A stretch of DNA of 64,000 nt, from NCBI GenBank assembly GCA_937931785.1, contig CALHAX010000030.1, positions 1 through 64,000 on the forward strand, written 5' to 3'. The notes under the pieces were generated by a model. It did no database searches and was not told the origin of the DNA. It saw only the letters and a list, made by a program, of their open reading frames with translations. Positions 9,706 through 21,089 of the stretch are shown in pieces. Position numbers and translations under genes: made by a program. The first letter of the stretch is position 1, and every line of letters starts with the position of its first letter. Source of the stretch: an uncultured Hyphomicrobiaceae bacterium. GTDB taxonomy: Bacteria; Pseudomonadota; Alphaproteobacteria; Rhizobiales; CALHAX01.

Positions 9706-11088
9706 ATGTCGACACGCGAAGACGGCCCGGAAAGTCCTCTCCTCGAAAGCAAGGACCAGCTTGTTCAGCACCTGGAGGCCGGGTGCAAACCGGTTGAGGA
9801 CTGGCGCATTGGTACCGAGCACGAGAAATTCGGATTCCATACAGCGGATTTCTCGCCGCTCCCTTATCAGGGGGAAGCGGGTATCAGAGCATTGTTAGAG
9901 GAAATGATTGCGCGATACGGCTGGTCGCCGATCATGGAAGGCGACAACATCATTGCCCTCAAGATGGAAGATGCGCCGATCAAGGGAAATATTTCGCTGG
10001 AACCTGGCGGACAGTTCGAGTTGTCGGGGGGACCGCTGCAGACGGTGCATGAGACCTGTACCGAAGTGGCCGGTCATCGCATGCAGGTGGAGGATATCGG
10101 CAAAGATCTCGGTATCGGGTTTCTTGGCCTCGGATTTTCACCGAAGTGGACGCTGGCTGAAACACCCATGATGCCGAAGGGCCGCTACAACATCATGAAG
10201 TCCTATATGCCTAAGGTTGGCACGTTGGGGCTGCAGATGATGTTCCGATCCTGCACCATTCAAGTGAACCTCGATTTTGGCAGCGAAGCGGATATGGTGA
10301 AGAAACTGCGCGTCGGTCTTGCGCTGCAACCGATCGCGACGGCGTTGTTTGCAAATTCCCCCTTCACGGAAAGCAAGCCAAACGGATTTATCTCTTACCG
10401 CAGTGAAGTCTGGCGTGATGTGGATAATCAGCGTGCAGGCATGCTTCCGTTCGTGTTCGAGGATGGCATGAGCTTCGAGCGTTACGTGGACTACGCGCTT
10501 GATGTGCCAATGTACTTTCTCTACCGCGACGGTAACTATGTCGATGTGTCCGGGCATTCGTTCCGCGATTTCATGGCGGGCAAGCTTTCGGCGCTGCCTG
10601 GAGAGTTGCCGCATGAAGATGACTGGGCAGATCACTTGTCGACGATCTTTCCGGAAGTGCGGATGAAAAAGTTCCTTGAAATGCGTGGGGCTGATGGTGG
10701 ACCGTGGCAACGGATTTGTTCGCTACCGGCGTTCTGGGTCGGATTGCTTTATGATGATGCGGCGTTGGACGCAGCTTGGGCGCTGGTGCGTGACTGGAGT
10801 GACGAGGAACGCCAGACGCTGCGCGATCAAGTTCCCGCTATGGGGTTGAAGACACCGTTCCGCGACCGCACCGTTCGCGAAATTGCGCGCGATGTGCTGG
10901 CAATTTCTGCGGATGGTCTCGCAGCGCGTGCCCAAAAGGACAGTCTTGGAAGCGATGAGCGGATTTATCTCGACGATTTACAGCGTATCGTGGACGACGG
11001 GATGACGTCCGCTGATGTCCTGCTGGATCACTACAAGAATGCCTGGGACGGCGATATTACGCCCGTCTTCGAAGAAGCTGCATTCTAG
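9706..11088 (+). CDS. gshA: glutamate--cysteine ligase (plant/alphaproteobacterial type)
   Basis: WRIGTEHEKFGFHTADFSPLPYQGEAGIRALLEEM..NISLEPGGQFELSGGPLQTVHETC..GFLGLGFSPKW..MPKGRYNIMKSYMPKVG. Confidence 0.96.
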   Translation: MSTREDGPESPLLESKDQLVQHLEAGCKPVEDWRIGTEHEKFGFHTADFSPLPYQGEAGIRALLEEMIARYGWSPIMEGDNIIALKMEDAPIKGNISLEPGGQFELSGGPLQTVHETCTEVAGHRMQVEDIGKDLGIGFLGLGFSPKWTLAETPMMPKGRYNIMKSYMPKVGTLGLQMMFRSCTIQVNLDFGSEADMVKKLRVGLALQPIATALFANSPFTESKPNGFISYRSEVWRDVDNQRAGMLPFVFEDGMSFERYVDYALDVPMYFLYRDGNYVDVSGHSFRDFMAGKLSALPGELPHEDDWADHLSTIFPEVRMKKFLEMRGADGGPWQRICSLPAFWVGLLYDDAALDAAWALVRDWSDEERQTLRDQVPAMGLKTPFRDRTVREIARDVLAISADGLAARAQKDSLGSDERIYLDDLQRIVDDGMTSADVLLDHYKNAWDGDITPVFEEAAF

Positions 11089-11342
11089 CGATCGATCGAC
11101 ACGTCCTGCTGCCTGTCACGGGGCAGTGAAGGAAAGTCGTATGTCGTCCCTCTTGCTTTCTTGCCCGATTGCGCCTATTTGCGGGTATCGACTTTGGCCG
11201 GAAACCCGAGCCGCTACGTCTGCCAACGCTGGACGCACCGACAGAAAAGCCTCCCAAAAAATTCGATACCTGAAGCCCCGGTGCGTTTGCCGTGGCATTC
11301 TCGCTCATCAAGAGCAAACAAAGACTTACTAAGGACAATACG

Positions 11343-11552
11343 ATGAATACCGGAACTGTGAAATTCTATAACGACCAAAAAGGCTACGGCTTTATTGCAC
11401 CTGACGATGGAAGCAAAGACGTGTTTGTACACGCGACTGCTCTCGAGCGCGCTGGCATGCAAAGCTTGTCGGAAGGTCAAAAAGTGTCCTTCGACACCGA
11501 GGTTGACAGCCGCAGCGGCAAGACAGCCGTTGGCAGCATCCAGGCTGCATAA
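11343..11552 (+). CDS. cspA: cold-shock protein, CspA family
   Basis: [53 protein letters not shown]. Confidence 0.97.
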   Translation: MNTGTVKFYNDQKGYGFIAPDDGSKDVFVHATALERAGMQSLSEGQKVSFDTEVDSRSGKTAVGSIQAA

Positions 11553-11565
11553 AGACGATTTGGTG

Positions 11566-11593
11566 CGATCCGGCAGCCTCGGTTGCCGGATCG
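11566..11593 (+). terminator. hairpin downstream of cspA, likely terminator
   Basis: cgatccggca-gcctcggt-tgccggatcg, 10-bp perfect stem followed by tgcttttcc, 13 bp after the stop codon. Confidence 0.65.
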
Positions 11594-11638
11594 TGCTTTT
11601 CCAACAAAAATATAAGACTACGGAACTGAGTATTCGTC

Positions 11639-11965
11639 TTGAGCGACATCGCCGACGATGATTTCGATCAGTTCTGCCAGAGTTGTGGGGCCTGTTGCGC
11701 CCATTCGCGAGACTGGCCACGTTTCACCACCGAACATGACCAAGATATTGACGATCTGCCCCGGCATCTTGTCAGGGCGGACCAAACCGGCATGCAGTGT
11801 GACGGGGAGCGTTGCTCTGCGTTGAACGGGCAGGTTGGGGTTTCAACGTTCTGTAGTGTCTATGATTTGAGGCCAGATGTCTGCCGTACGTGCCAGATCG
11901 GTGATCCAGCCTGTCAGGTTGCGCGACGTAGAGCGGGGTTGGAGCCGGTTGTGGTTGTGGTGTGA
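11639..11965 (+). CDS. YkgJ-family cysteine cluster protein
   Basis: FCQSCGACCAHSRDWPRF..GMQCDGERCSALNGQVGVSTFCSVYDLRPDVCRTCQIGDPAC; TTG start. Confidence 0.85.
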   Translation: MSDIADDDFDQFCQSCGACCAHSRDWPRFTTEHDQDIDDLPRHLVRADQTGMQCDGERCSALNGQVGVSTFCSVYDLRPDVCRTCQIGDPACQVARRRAGLEPVVVVV

Positions 11966-12032
11966 ACTCAATGTCTTCGGATAGTTGGAGACGAAACAGC
12001 AAAGCCGCACCAGTGTATTTTCGACCAGATGT

Positions 12033-12812
12033 CTAACGTCTTCCGCCAAGAACCATGCCGACAATGCCGCGCAGGATGCGCCAGCCGAAGCGTAGCACGA
12101 TGAACTTGATGATATAGCCGAATATGCCGCTGGTCTTGCCGCCAAGCATACCGCCGATGGCGTCACGAATGCCGCCGGAGAATCCGCCAGGGAGAGGGCC
12201 ACGATTGGCAACTTCATCTGCGATTTCATCGTATGGCACGCGTTGCTGTTGCGGCGTTTCAATGTCCTGTGGTGCGTAGTCTCCCCAGTTGGAGCCGCTG
12301 CCTGAACCACCTGTGTCTGGCATGCGCGGGAACCCTTTGATGTCGGGTGCACGGCTGTAGTCACCACTGCCTCCGCCAAACTCCCGGCCAATACTCGGGC
12401 CACCGTTCTTGAACAGCATGCCCATGATAATTTTTGCCAGAACAGGCAGAAGTTGTTCCAAAAGTCCGCCGCCGATACCGGTCGCATAGGAGGCTTGCGT
12501 CGCCAGCGCACGGCTTTGACGTTCGGACCCCAGCATGTGTCTCAGGATCGCTTGCCCGTCTTCCTGCGTAGACGGATCGAGGGCTGCCTCCGGATCATCG
12601 AAATAGCGTTCATGTTTGCCTGAGGCGAGCGCGCGCAACAGGCTTTCAAGGCCCTGCTTCGACTGAATGTTGGTGTTGACCGAACGCGTCAGTACTGGAA
12701 GCACGGTGCGGATCGCGTCTTCTGTCTGTTCCTGTGACAGACCGAACTGGTTCGCAATGTTCCCGATGACCTGTCCGTTTTGCGCCTGGGTCAGCATTTC
12801 GAAAGGGGACAT
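12033..12812 (-). CDS. DUF937 domain-containing protein
   Basis: MLTQAQNGQVIGNIANQFGLSQEQTEDAIRTVLPVLTRSVNTNI..GLLEQLLPVLAKIIMGMLF..GGMLGGKTSGIFG. Confidence 0.85.
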   Translation of the reverse strand: MSPFEMLTQAQNGQVIGNIANQFGLSQEQTEDAIRTVLPVLTRSVNTNIQSKQGLESLLRALASGKHERYFDDPEAALDPSTQEDGQAILRHMLGSERQSRALATQASYATGIGGGLLEQLLPVLAKIIMGMLFKNGGPSIGREFGGGSGDYSRAPDIKGFPRMPDTGGSGSGSNWGDYAPQDIETPQQQRVPYDEIADEVANRGPLPGGFSGGIRDAIGGMLGGKTSGIFGYIIKFIVLRFGWRILRGIVGMVLGGRR

Positions 12813-12864
12813 GTATTTTCATCCTTTTCAGGCGGGTAGAATTAATCGTGCGCCGGTTCACCGC

Positions 12865-13563
12865 TCAACCGGTGCGGTGGCGCGGATCGGCGTGAAGAGC
12901 GTCGGTGTTGTTGTCTGTCCGTGACAGAACAAGGTCGAGCCAGCGCAGTGCTGTCTTCGAGGGAACAGAACGACCTTGCAACGCATCGGCATGTTCACAG
13001 GCGTAGGCAAACGGATCTGTGCTCGTGTCGTCCGGGCGATGTTGTAGCAGAAGACGGAGGAAGGCCGGGGCAGCGGCTTTTCGCAGGGCGGCAACAATCA
13101 CCAGCGTCAGGCACGGGACCATTGCGCGGAATGTCTGATGCGAAATGCCGATTTCGCGCGCAATCCTGTCGAGCGTGACCCAAACGTCGTGGTCGTAGTG
13201 CGAGAGTTGGCGATGGAGCGCGTCACCGGCGAGGCGAACGGACTGTTCAGATATCGCTGAAGGATCGTGCTCGATTTGCGCAAAAGCGGGTTGGGTAAAT
13301 ATACGGAGCATGTCGTGTGCACCGTTAGTTGTCGCAAGCGCCGCATCGATCTGTCGAAGCAGGACGGGGCGCATGAGATCGCTTGCACGCTGCGCCTGAA
13401 CCGGCCTCAAACGATAGCGTTGTCCGATCACCTCGAGACAACGGCTACTCTGGGCTTGCGCCAGAACTTCACTCAAACTCACGTTTTCTGTCCCCATTAC
13501 GCAATACTCAAATTGTGCGCATGCCTGTGTTTCGCATTCAAATGACGGAATTTCCAGCACCAA
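12865..13563 (-). CDS. divergent DUF937-like protein
   Basis: LSEVLAQAQSSRCLEVIGQRYRLRPVQAQRASDLMRPVLLRQIDAAL resembles the N-terminal DUF937 pattern of the adjacent gene; true start could be internal (MGTENVSL). Confidence 0.55.
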   Translation of the reverse strand: MVLEIPSFECETQACAQFEYCVMGTENVSLSEVLAQAQSSRCLEVIGQRYRLRPVQAQRASDLMRPVLLRQIDAALATTNGAHDMLRIFTQPAFAQIEHDPSAISEQSVRLAGDALHRQLSHYDHDVWVTLDRIAREIGISHQTFRAMVPCLTLVIVAALRKAAAPAFLRLLLQHRPDDTSTDPFAYACEHADALQGRSVPSKTALRWLDLVLSRTDNNTDALHADPRHRTG

Positions 13564-13728
13564 TTCAGGTGGTTATGAAATTTGGCAACCGTCCTGTGCG
13601 ATTGATCCGTGTTAGCCTTGTCTGAAGGACATCACCGAGATTTCTTGCCTTGTATGCCTCGGGGACTACATTCCCGGGCAGATGTGCCCGGATGGTTCGG
13701 GTACGTTCGCTTTCTTCCGGAGTATACT

Positions 13729-13932
13729 ATGTCAGTACATAAAACGATCGAGCTAATGGGGTCTTCCAAGAAGTCCTGGGAAGACGCTGTGCAACAGGTC
13801 ACGGCGCAGGCTGCCAAGAGCGTCAAAGGCATCAAGAGCGTCTGGGTCAAGGACATGAGTGCCGAGGTTGACGCGAAGGGCAAACTCAAGGGCTACAAGG
13901 TGAACTGCAAGGTCACGTTTGAAGTCAAATAG
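13729..13932 (+). CDS. dodecin family protein
   Basis: VHKTIELMGSSKKSWEDAVQQVTAQAAKSVKGIKSVWVKDMSAEVDAKGKLKGYKVNCKVTFEV. Confidence 0.95.
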   Translation: MSVHKTIELMGSSKKSWEDAVQQVTAQAAKSVKGIKSVWVKDMSAEVDAKGKLKGYKVNCKVTFEVK

Positions 13933-13995
13933 TTCCCCGGAACTCATTTCAGCTGCTGCACGGCTCTTCGGAGTGTGCGGCGGTTGGATCAAGCC

Positions 13996-14496
13996 CTAAA
14001 TCTTCGCAAGGTTGTCCATTGCGGCGGCAAGGCCGTTCAATGAGACCGGAATGCCGATGCCTGCTTCTCTTGTCTGGAAAACAATGAACCAGGCCGTTTC
14101 GCCGGCCTTGAATTTCTGGATCAGCCCATCGTCCAGCGTAACCTGAGCGAAGCACCCGATTACGTGGCAACGCACAAAAGGGGCGTGGCCCACCTTGGCC
14201 TGGTCGATCTGCAAGCCGAGGCCTGGCGGTAACAGTATGCCAAGCGGCGCGAACACCCGTAGTGAACGGGTCCCATCCACACCACGCTGGAAATGAACGC
14301 TGAGACCAACATTCGGATTGCTTTCGGACGTGACATCCTGGACCGCGGCACAGACTTCTGCTCGCGCTCCTGTTGGTTTCTTGCAGACAATCTGCCAATC
14401 GCCATGTTGGGCGCGAACAGCCGGGGCTGGCTTGTTTTCCTGCCCGAAGCCTGCCTGTGGCAGCAGGCAAGTGAGTGCAAAGAGGATCATGACCAT
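13996..14496 (-). CDS. invasion associated locus B (IalB) family protein
   Basis: Signal peptide MVMILFALTCLLPQAGFG then QHGDWQIVCKKPTGARAEVCAAVQDV..LRVFAPLGILLPPGLGLQIDQ..FVRCHVIGCFAQVTLDDGLI. Confidence 0.88.
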   Translation of the reverse strand: MVMILFALTCLLPQAGFGQENKPAPAVRAQHGDWQIVCKKPTGARAEVCAAVQDVTSESNPNVGLSVHFQRGVDGTRSLRVFAPLGILLPPGLGLQIDQAKVGHAPFVRCHVIGCFAQVTLDDGLIQKFKAGETAWFIVFQTREAGIGIPVSLNGLAAAMDNLAKI

Positions 14497-14833
14497 CGTT
14501 CGGCGTGAGACCCATTGGACCCCCGACAAGTTTTCCACGTGTTTGTCCTCCCGCCAGATCGCATGCCTTTGACGCACACTTACGTCCCCTATGCTGACTT
14601 CTGCAAGGAATCCGTCCAAAGTGGGACGATGAGATGCCATGTGTTGATCCGGCAAGCCTTCAGGCACGTTTGCGTGAAGATTTGCCGCAGCGTGCGGCGC
14701 TTGTTTCGCTGCATGTTCTTTGGTGTTTGTGCGATGAGCGACATCGGGCACACTGGGCTGCCGGTTTTTGTCCGGGGACATGCGCAAAACTTCTGTGGAA
14801 GCCTCGCGCATTTGGATATCAGGGGAATACAAG

Positions 14834-15745
14834 ATGGCAGGGATTGCGATGCCTTCATGGTCGAACACGAAGGCCGTGCTGACCGCTTCGACGTTCAGCT
14901 TGCTGGGATTTGGCGCAGGTTCTGCCAGCGCTGCCGATTATGGCAAGCCAACGGATTATGCGTATGGATTTCAGATTCCCGTTACGGATGTCGCCAACGA
15001 TATCCAATGGTTCCACAATGCGATCCTGACACCGTTGATCGTCATCATTTCGCTGTTTGTGCTTGCCCTTCTGATTTACGTCGGCATGAAGTTCAACGAG
15101 AAGGCCAACCCAACACCATCGAAGAATTCGCACAACTCGGTGCTGGAGTTTGCCTGGACGGTTGTGCCGGTCCTGATCCTTCTGATCATCGCCATCCCGT
15201 CGTTTCGTCTGCTTTACAAGCAGTACGACTTCCCGAAACCTGATCTGGTCGTGAAGGCCATCGGACATCAGTGGTACTGGGAATACCAGTATCCAGATGC
15301 TGGTGATGACGTTGGTTTTGAATCCTACATGATCGAGGATGCGGATCTCAAACCAGGTCAGCCGCGCCTTCTGGCAACAGATAATGAAGTTGTTGTTCCG
15401 GTGAACAAGGTTGTCCATGTGTTGGTGACTGCCAACGATGTCATTCACAACTGGACCGTTCCGTCCTTTGGTTCGAAAACGGATGCGGTTCCGGGGCGGA
15501 CGACGGCAACATGGTTCAAGGCGACGCGCGAGGGCGTTTACTACGGGCAGTGCTCCGAGCTTTGCGGCGTTCGGCATGCGTTCATGCCGATCACTGTTCG
15601 CGTCGTGAACGATGCGCAATACGACCGCTGGATCGAAGCGCGCAAATCTGGCGACGATGATGCGGTCGAGGCTGTCATGAAAGACATTGCGTCCTATCAG
15701 GACGAGAAGCGCAAACTTGCTGGCCTTGCGAAACCGGCCAACTAG
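14834..15745 (+). CDS. coxB: cytochrome c oxidase subunit II
   Basis: IGHQWYWEYQYP..VLVTANDVIHNWTVPSFGSKTDAVPGRTTATWFKATREGVYYGQCSELCGVRHAFMPI (CuA site). Confidence 0.98.
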   Translation: MAGIAMPSWSNTKAVLTASTFSLLGFGAGSASAADYGKPTDYAYGFQIPVTDVANDIQWFHNAILTPLIVIISLFVLALLIYVGMKFNEKANPTPSKNSHNSVLEFAWTVVPVLILLIIAIPSFRLLYKQYDFPKPDLVVKAIGHQWYWEYQYPDAGDDVGFESYMIEDADLKPGQPRLLATDNEVVVPVNKVVHVLVTANDVIHNWTVPSFGSKTDAVPGRTTATWFKATREGVYYGQCSELCGVRHAFMPITVRVVNDAQYDRWIEARKSGDDDAVEAVMKDIASYQDEKRKLAGLAKPAN

Positions 15746-15818
15746 GCCGCCAGGCCAAATACGATTGTTCGCGTCCGCTTGCTGCCGGACGCCTCGGAAA
15801 CGACGTTTAGAGGACTGA

Positions 15819-17417
<1,599 letters not shown>

Positions 17418-17424
17418 GGTGTTC

Positions 17425-17489
17425 GGGCTGCCGGTTAAGTGGTTGGCAGCCCAAACCTGATTTAGGCCGACCGGCACGAGCTGGTCGGC
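17425..17489 (+). other. tandem stem-loops between coxA and ctaB
   Basis: gggctgcc(17425-17432)/ggcagccc(17445-17452) and gccgacc(17466-17472)/ggtcggc(17483-17489). Confidence 0.55.
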
Positions 17490-17518
17490 TTCGTGTTTGA
17501 CGAAGAAGAGTTGCGGAT

Positions 17519-18457
17519 ATGGCTGTACCTGACATTGAGAGCATGATTGACGACGGTGGATCCGTCGGAGATTACGTCGCGTTGTTGAAGCCGCGCGTGA
17601 TGTCGCTGGTGCTGTTCACAGCGCTTGTTGGTCTGGTTGCAGCTCCTGGTTCGATGCACCCGGTTGTGGCGTTCGTAGCGCTGCTCTGTATCGGTGTGGG
17701 CGCCGGTGCGTCCGGAGCGCTGAACATGTGGTACGACGCTGACATTGATGCCCTCATGCAGCGCACAGCAGCCCGTCCCATTCCGCGCGGCAAGGTCACG
17801 CCTGAGGAAGCGCTCGGGTTTGGCTTGTTTCTCTCCGGGGCATCCGTTCTCGTGATGGGTATGCTGGTGAACTGGGCTGCGGCGGCGCTGCTGGCGTTCA
17901 CGATTTTCTTCTATCTTGCGATCTACACGATGTGGCTGAAGCGCAGCACGCCGCAGAACATCGTCATTGGTGGTGCGGCGGGGGCCTTTCCGCCCATGGT
18001 GGGATGGGTTGCTGCTACTGGCACGGTGAGTCTTGAAAGTGTCGTGCTGTTTGCAATCATCTTCTTCTGGACGCCTCCGCACTTCTGGGCGTTGGCACTT
18101 TATCGTTGCCGCGACTATGAGCGCGTTGGTGTGCCGATGCTGCCTGTTGTGGCGGGTGCCGACGAGACGCGGAAGCAGATCTGGATCTACAGTCTGATTC
18201 TTGCTCCGCTTGGTGTTCTACCGGTTGCCCTCGGTTTCGCAGGCGTGATTTACGGCGCCGTGTCGATTGTGGCGGGGGGGATTTTCCTCCGTGATGCCTG
18301 GCGCGTCTATACGATACGTGAAGGACGGGAGGGCGATGCCATGGCGCAGCGCCTGTTCAAATTCTCGATCCTCTATCTCTTTGTGTTATTTGCCGTGTTG
18401 CTTGCTGAAAATCTTGTCGGAGCCGAATTGCTCGGATCGGTCGGGCTATGGCTGTAG
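17519..18457 (+). CDS. ctaB: heme o synthase (protoheme IX farnesyltransferase)
   Basis: [75 protein letters not shown]. Confidence 0.97.
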   Translation: MAVPDIESMIDDGGSVGDYVALLKPRVMSLVLFTALVGLVAAPGSMHPVVAFVALLCIGVGAGASGALNMWYDADIDALMQRTAARPIPRGKVTPEEALGFGLFLSGASVLVMGMLVNWAAAALLAFTIFFYLAIYTMWLKRSTPQNIVIGGAAGAFPPMVGWVAATGTVSLESVVLFAIIFFWTPPHFWALALYRCRDYERVGVPMLPVVAGADETRKQIWIYSLILAPLGVLPVALGFAGVIYGAVSIVAGGIFLRDAWRVYTIREGREGDAMAQRLFKFSILYLFVLFAVLLAENLVGAELLGSVGLWL

Positions 18458-18666
18458 CAGATGCAAACAAGACTGCTGTCGTGACACCCGGCCAACGCCG
18501 CCGTTCCATTGCGATTGCGGTTGGTCTTGGTGCGCTGGCGGTTATTTTCTTTGCCGTTACGATGGTGCGGCTCGGTGGCAATGTCGCCAAGCGTATGGAG
18601 ATGGAAGGCAAAGCCTCACGTTCGATCACGCTTCCAGCAGGGCAGGAGACGAGCGTTGGACAATAA
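18448..18666 (+). CDS. coxF: CoxF-like small membrane protein
   Basis: 72 aa with one TM segment ([25 protein letters not shown]), overlaps ctaB by 10 bp, positioned between ctaB and ctaG. Confidence 0.7.
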   Translation: MAVADANKTAVVTPGQRRRSIAIAVGLGALAVIFFAVTMVRLGGNVAKRMEMEGKASRSITLPAGQETSVGQ

Positions 18667-18670
18667 GCAC

Positions 18671-19252
18671 ATGCCATCTTCACCCATAGCGCTTGAGCGC
18701 CAGAACAGAAAAGTTGCGCTGTCTTCTTTTGCGCTCGTGTGTGTGATGGTCGGATTGTCGTTTGCCGCGGTTCCGCTCTACAAGATTTTTTGTCAGGTGA
18801 CGGGGTTTGGTGGCACGACGCAACGTGTCGAGGCCAATACGGGCCCGGTGCTTGACCGGATGATCACGGTTCGGTTCGACTCGAACACGGCGAATGGCCT
18901 AGCCTGGCGTTTCAAGCCGGTGGAAAACACGGTTGATCTCAAACTTGGCGAAAACAAGCTGGCATTTTACCAGGCAACGAACATGTCGAACGAAACATTG
19001 CATGGCACGGCGACTTTCAATGTGACGCCGGAAATTGCGGGTGGATACTTCAACAAGATCGAATGCTTCTGTTTCACGGAGCAAACATTGAAACCGGGGC
19101 AAACGGTCGATATGCCTGTGTCTTTCTTTATCGATCCGGAGATTATGAAGCATTCTGACGCACGCGAAATCAAGGAAATCACACTGTCTTACACGTTCTT
19201 TCCCGTGAAAAAGACAGCAATCGCGATCGATGCGAACAAGAACGACGGTTGA
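18671..19252 (+). CDS. ctaG: cytochrome c oxidase assembly protein (Cox11/CtaG)
   Basis: AAVPLYKIFCQVTGFGGTTQR..FKPVENTVDLKLGENKLAFYQATN..GGYFNKIECFCFTEQTLKPGQTVDMPVSFFIDPEI. Confidence 0.97.
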   Translation: MPSSPIALERQNRKVALSSFALVCVMVGLSFAAVPLYKIFCQVTGFGGTTQRVEANTGPVLDRMITVRFDSNTANGLAWRFKPVENTVDLKLGENKLAFYQATNMSNETLHGTATFNVTPEIAGGYFNKIECFCFTEQTLKPGQTVDMPVSFFIDPEIMKHSDAREIKEITLSYTFFPVKKTAIAIDANKNDG

Positions 19253-19270
19253 GTGTATTGAAAGGTTGAC

Positions 19271-19294
19271 GGGATCAGATTTTGGCCTGATCCC
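19271..19294 (+). terminator. hairpin downstream of ctaG
   Basis: gggatcag-attttggc-ctgatccc, 8-bp perfect stem; no clear U-tract. Confidence 0.4.
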
Positions 19295-19405
19295 ATGGTG
19301 CAGAAAAGGGGTGTGATTTGCTAGGTGCCGCACTGGGGAGCGCGGTGTTACATTATGCAGATCGTGCAACGGACTTTTAGGCCGAAGGGGCTAGCGGAGA
19401 AACTT

Positions 19406-20287
19406 ATGTCTGACGGACACGCAGAACACAAACACGATTACCATCTTGTTGACCCGAGCCCCTGGCCGGCAGCGGGGGCGCTTGGCGCGTTTGTCCTTGC
19501 TGTTGGTACGGTGATGTATTTCGTCGATGCCAAGGCTGGAGATGGCGCAAGTCTGTTGCCACTGATACCGGGCTTTGCGATCGTTTTTGCAACGATGTTC
19601 TTCTGGTGGCGCGATGTCATCAAGGAAGCGCACGCGGGTGACCACAAACCAGTGGTATCGATTCACCTGCGCTACGGCATGATCATGTTCATCGCTTCTG
19701 AAGTGATGTTCTTTGTGGCGTGGTTTTGGGCGTTCTTCGACGTGGCGCTTTATCCGGGCGATGTGGCAACGATCGGAGATACCGCGAACCAGGTCGGTTT
19801 GACGACACGGGATGCACTGACGGGGGGCAACTGGCCGCCAAAACCAGTGGAAGGTACGTTTGAGAAAACATTCGATCCGTGGGGCTTGCCGTTGGTTAAC
19901 ACGCTGATCTTGTTGCTCTCTGGTACGACGGTCACTTGGGCGCACCACGCGCTTTTGGAGAACAATCGCAAGGGCCTCATTCAAGGGCTTGCGCTTACGG
20001 TGGTGCTCGGGATGGTGTTCACCGCGCTGCAGGTCTACGAATATGGACATGCCGGGTTCACGTTTGGTGGCCATATTTACGGCGCGACTTTCTTCATGGC
20101 GACCGGGTTTCACGGTTTTCACGTTCTTGTGGGGACGATATTCCTTGCGGTCTGTTTGTGGCGCGCGATGAAGGGGCACTTCACGCCGAAGCAACACTTC
20201 GGGTTTGAGGCCGCTGCCTGGTACTGGCACTTCGTTGACGTGGTTTGGCTCTTCCTGTTCGCCTGTATCTACGTTTGGGCGGCCTGA
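19406..20287 (+). CDS. ctaE: cytochrome c oxidase subunit III
   Basis: [89 protein letters not shown]. Confidence 0.98.
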   Translation: MSDGHAEHKHDYHLVDPSPWPAAGALGAFVLAVGTVMYFVDAKAGDGASLLPLIPGFAIVFATMFFWWRDVIKEAHAGDHKPVVSIHLRYGMIMFIASEVMFFVAWFWAFFDVALYPGDVATIGDTANQVGLTTRDALTGGNWPPKPVEGTFEKTFDPWGLPLVNTLILLLSGTTVTWAHHALLENNRKGLIQGLALTVVLGMVFTALQVYEYGHAGFTFGGHIYGATFFMATGFHGFHVLVGTIFLAVCLWRAMKGHFTPKQHFGFEAAAWYWHFVDVVWLFLFACIYVWAA

Positions 20288-20309
20288 TCGACAGCTGACT
20301 ACAATCTTC

Positions 20310-20336
20310 AGGGCGCGGATTTATGATCCGCGCCCT
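20310..20336 (+). terminator. stem-loop between ctaE and surf1
   Basis: agggcgcggat-ttatg-atccgcgccct: 11-bp perfect stem followed by ttgtcgtttt. Confidence 0.75.
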
Positions 20337-20363
20337 TTGTCGTTTTGGAGGCGTTCAGTTTTT

Positions 20364-21089
20364 ATGAGGTCCCGGTTGATCCTATCCGTGTTTGCATTAT
20401 CGGCTTTTGCCGTTCTGATCGGGCTCGGGACCTGGCAGGTGCAACGCCTGCAATGGAAGAATGATCTGATGGCAAAGATCGAAGCGCGTCTTGATGACGG
20501 GCCAGTGTCTGTAGAAGTGATCTCAGCTTTGCGGCAGTCCTCCAGCGATATCGAATATCGTCCGGTTCAAGTGCAAGGTGTCTTTGACCATGTACGTGCG
20601 CGCCACGTTTATGCGCTGGGGGGCGGCAAGGCGGGATGGCACGTCTACACACCATTGAAGATCGCTGAGAAGCGCTACGTTTTCGTCAATCGTGGTTTCT
20701 TTCCCGATCCACTTGGTGGTGTTGCGCCGAAGCTCGGTGAACCTGAGGGTATCGTGACGATTCGTGGATTGGTGCGAAGTCCACCTTCTGAAAAAAGCGT
20801 GTTCACACCTGCGAACGATCCGACTGCAAACAAGTTCTACTGGCGTGATTTTACCAATATGGTTGCATCGATCCACGACAAGATGGACGTGTCTTTCACA
20901 CCGTTCTTCATCGACGAAGTTCCTGCGGCGCAACCCGTCGTCGGCATATGGCCACGCCCGGGCACCACGCGTGTCAATCTTTCCAACAGGCATCTGGAAT
21001 ACGCCATTACGTGGTACGGGCTTGCCTTGGCGCTGGCCGGGGTCTACGCCTTTTTCATGTTTGGCGGCAGGCGGGACGAGACGTCATGA
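20364..21089 (+). CDS. SURF1 family protein
   Basis: GLGTWQVQRLQWKNDLMAKIEARL..YRPVQVQGVF..GWHVYTPLKI..FVNRGFFP..NRHLEYAITWYGLALALAGVYAFF. Confidence 0.94.
   Translation: MRSRLILSVFALSAFAVLIGLGTWQVQRLQWKNDLMAKIEARLDDGPVSVEVISALRQSSSDIEYRPVQVQGVFDHVRARHVYALGGGKAGWHVYTPLKIAEKRYVFVNRGFFPDPLGGVAPKLGEPEGIVTIRGLVRSPPSEKSVFTPANDPTANKFYWRDFTNMVASIHDKMDVSFTPFFIDEVPAAQPVVGIWPRPGTTRVNLSNRHLEYAITWYGLALALAGVYAFFMFGGRRDETS

Noticed and set aside
14497-14868. N-terminal extension of the IalB-family ORF to 290 aa
   Set aside because: The signal peptide begins at 14496; the extra ~123 residues look random and would overlap the coxB start.
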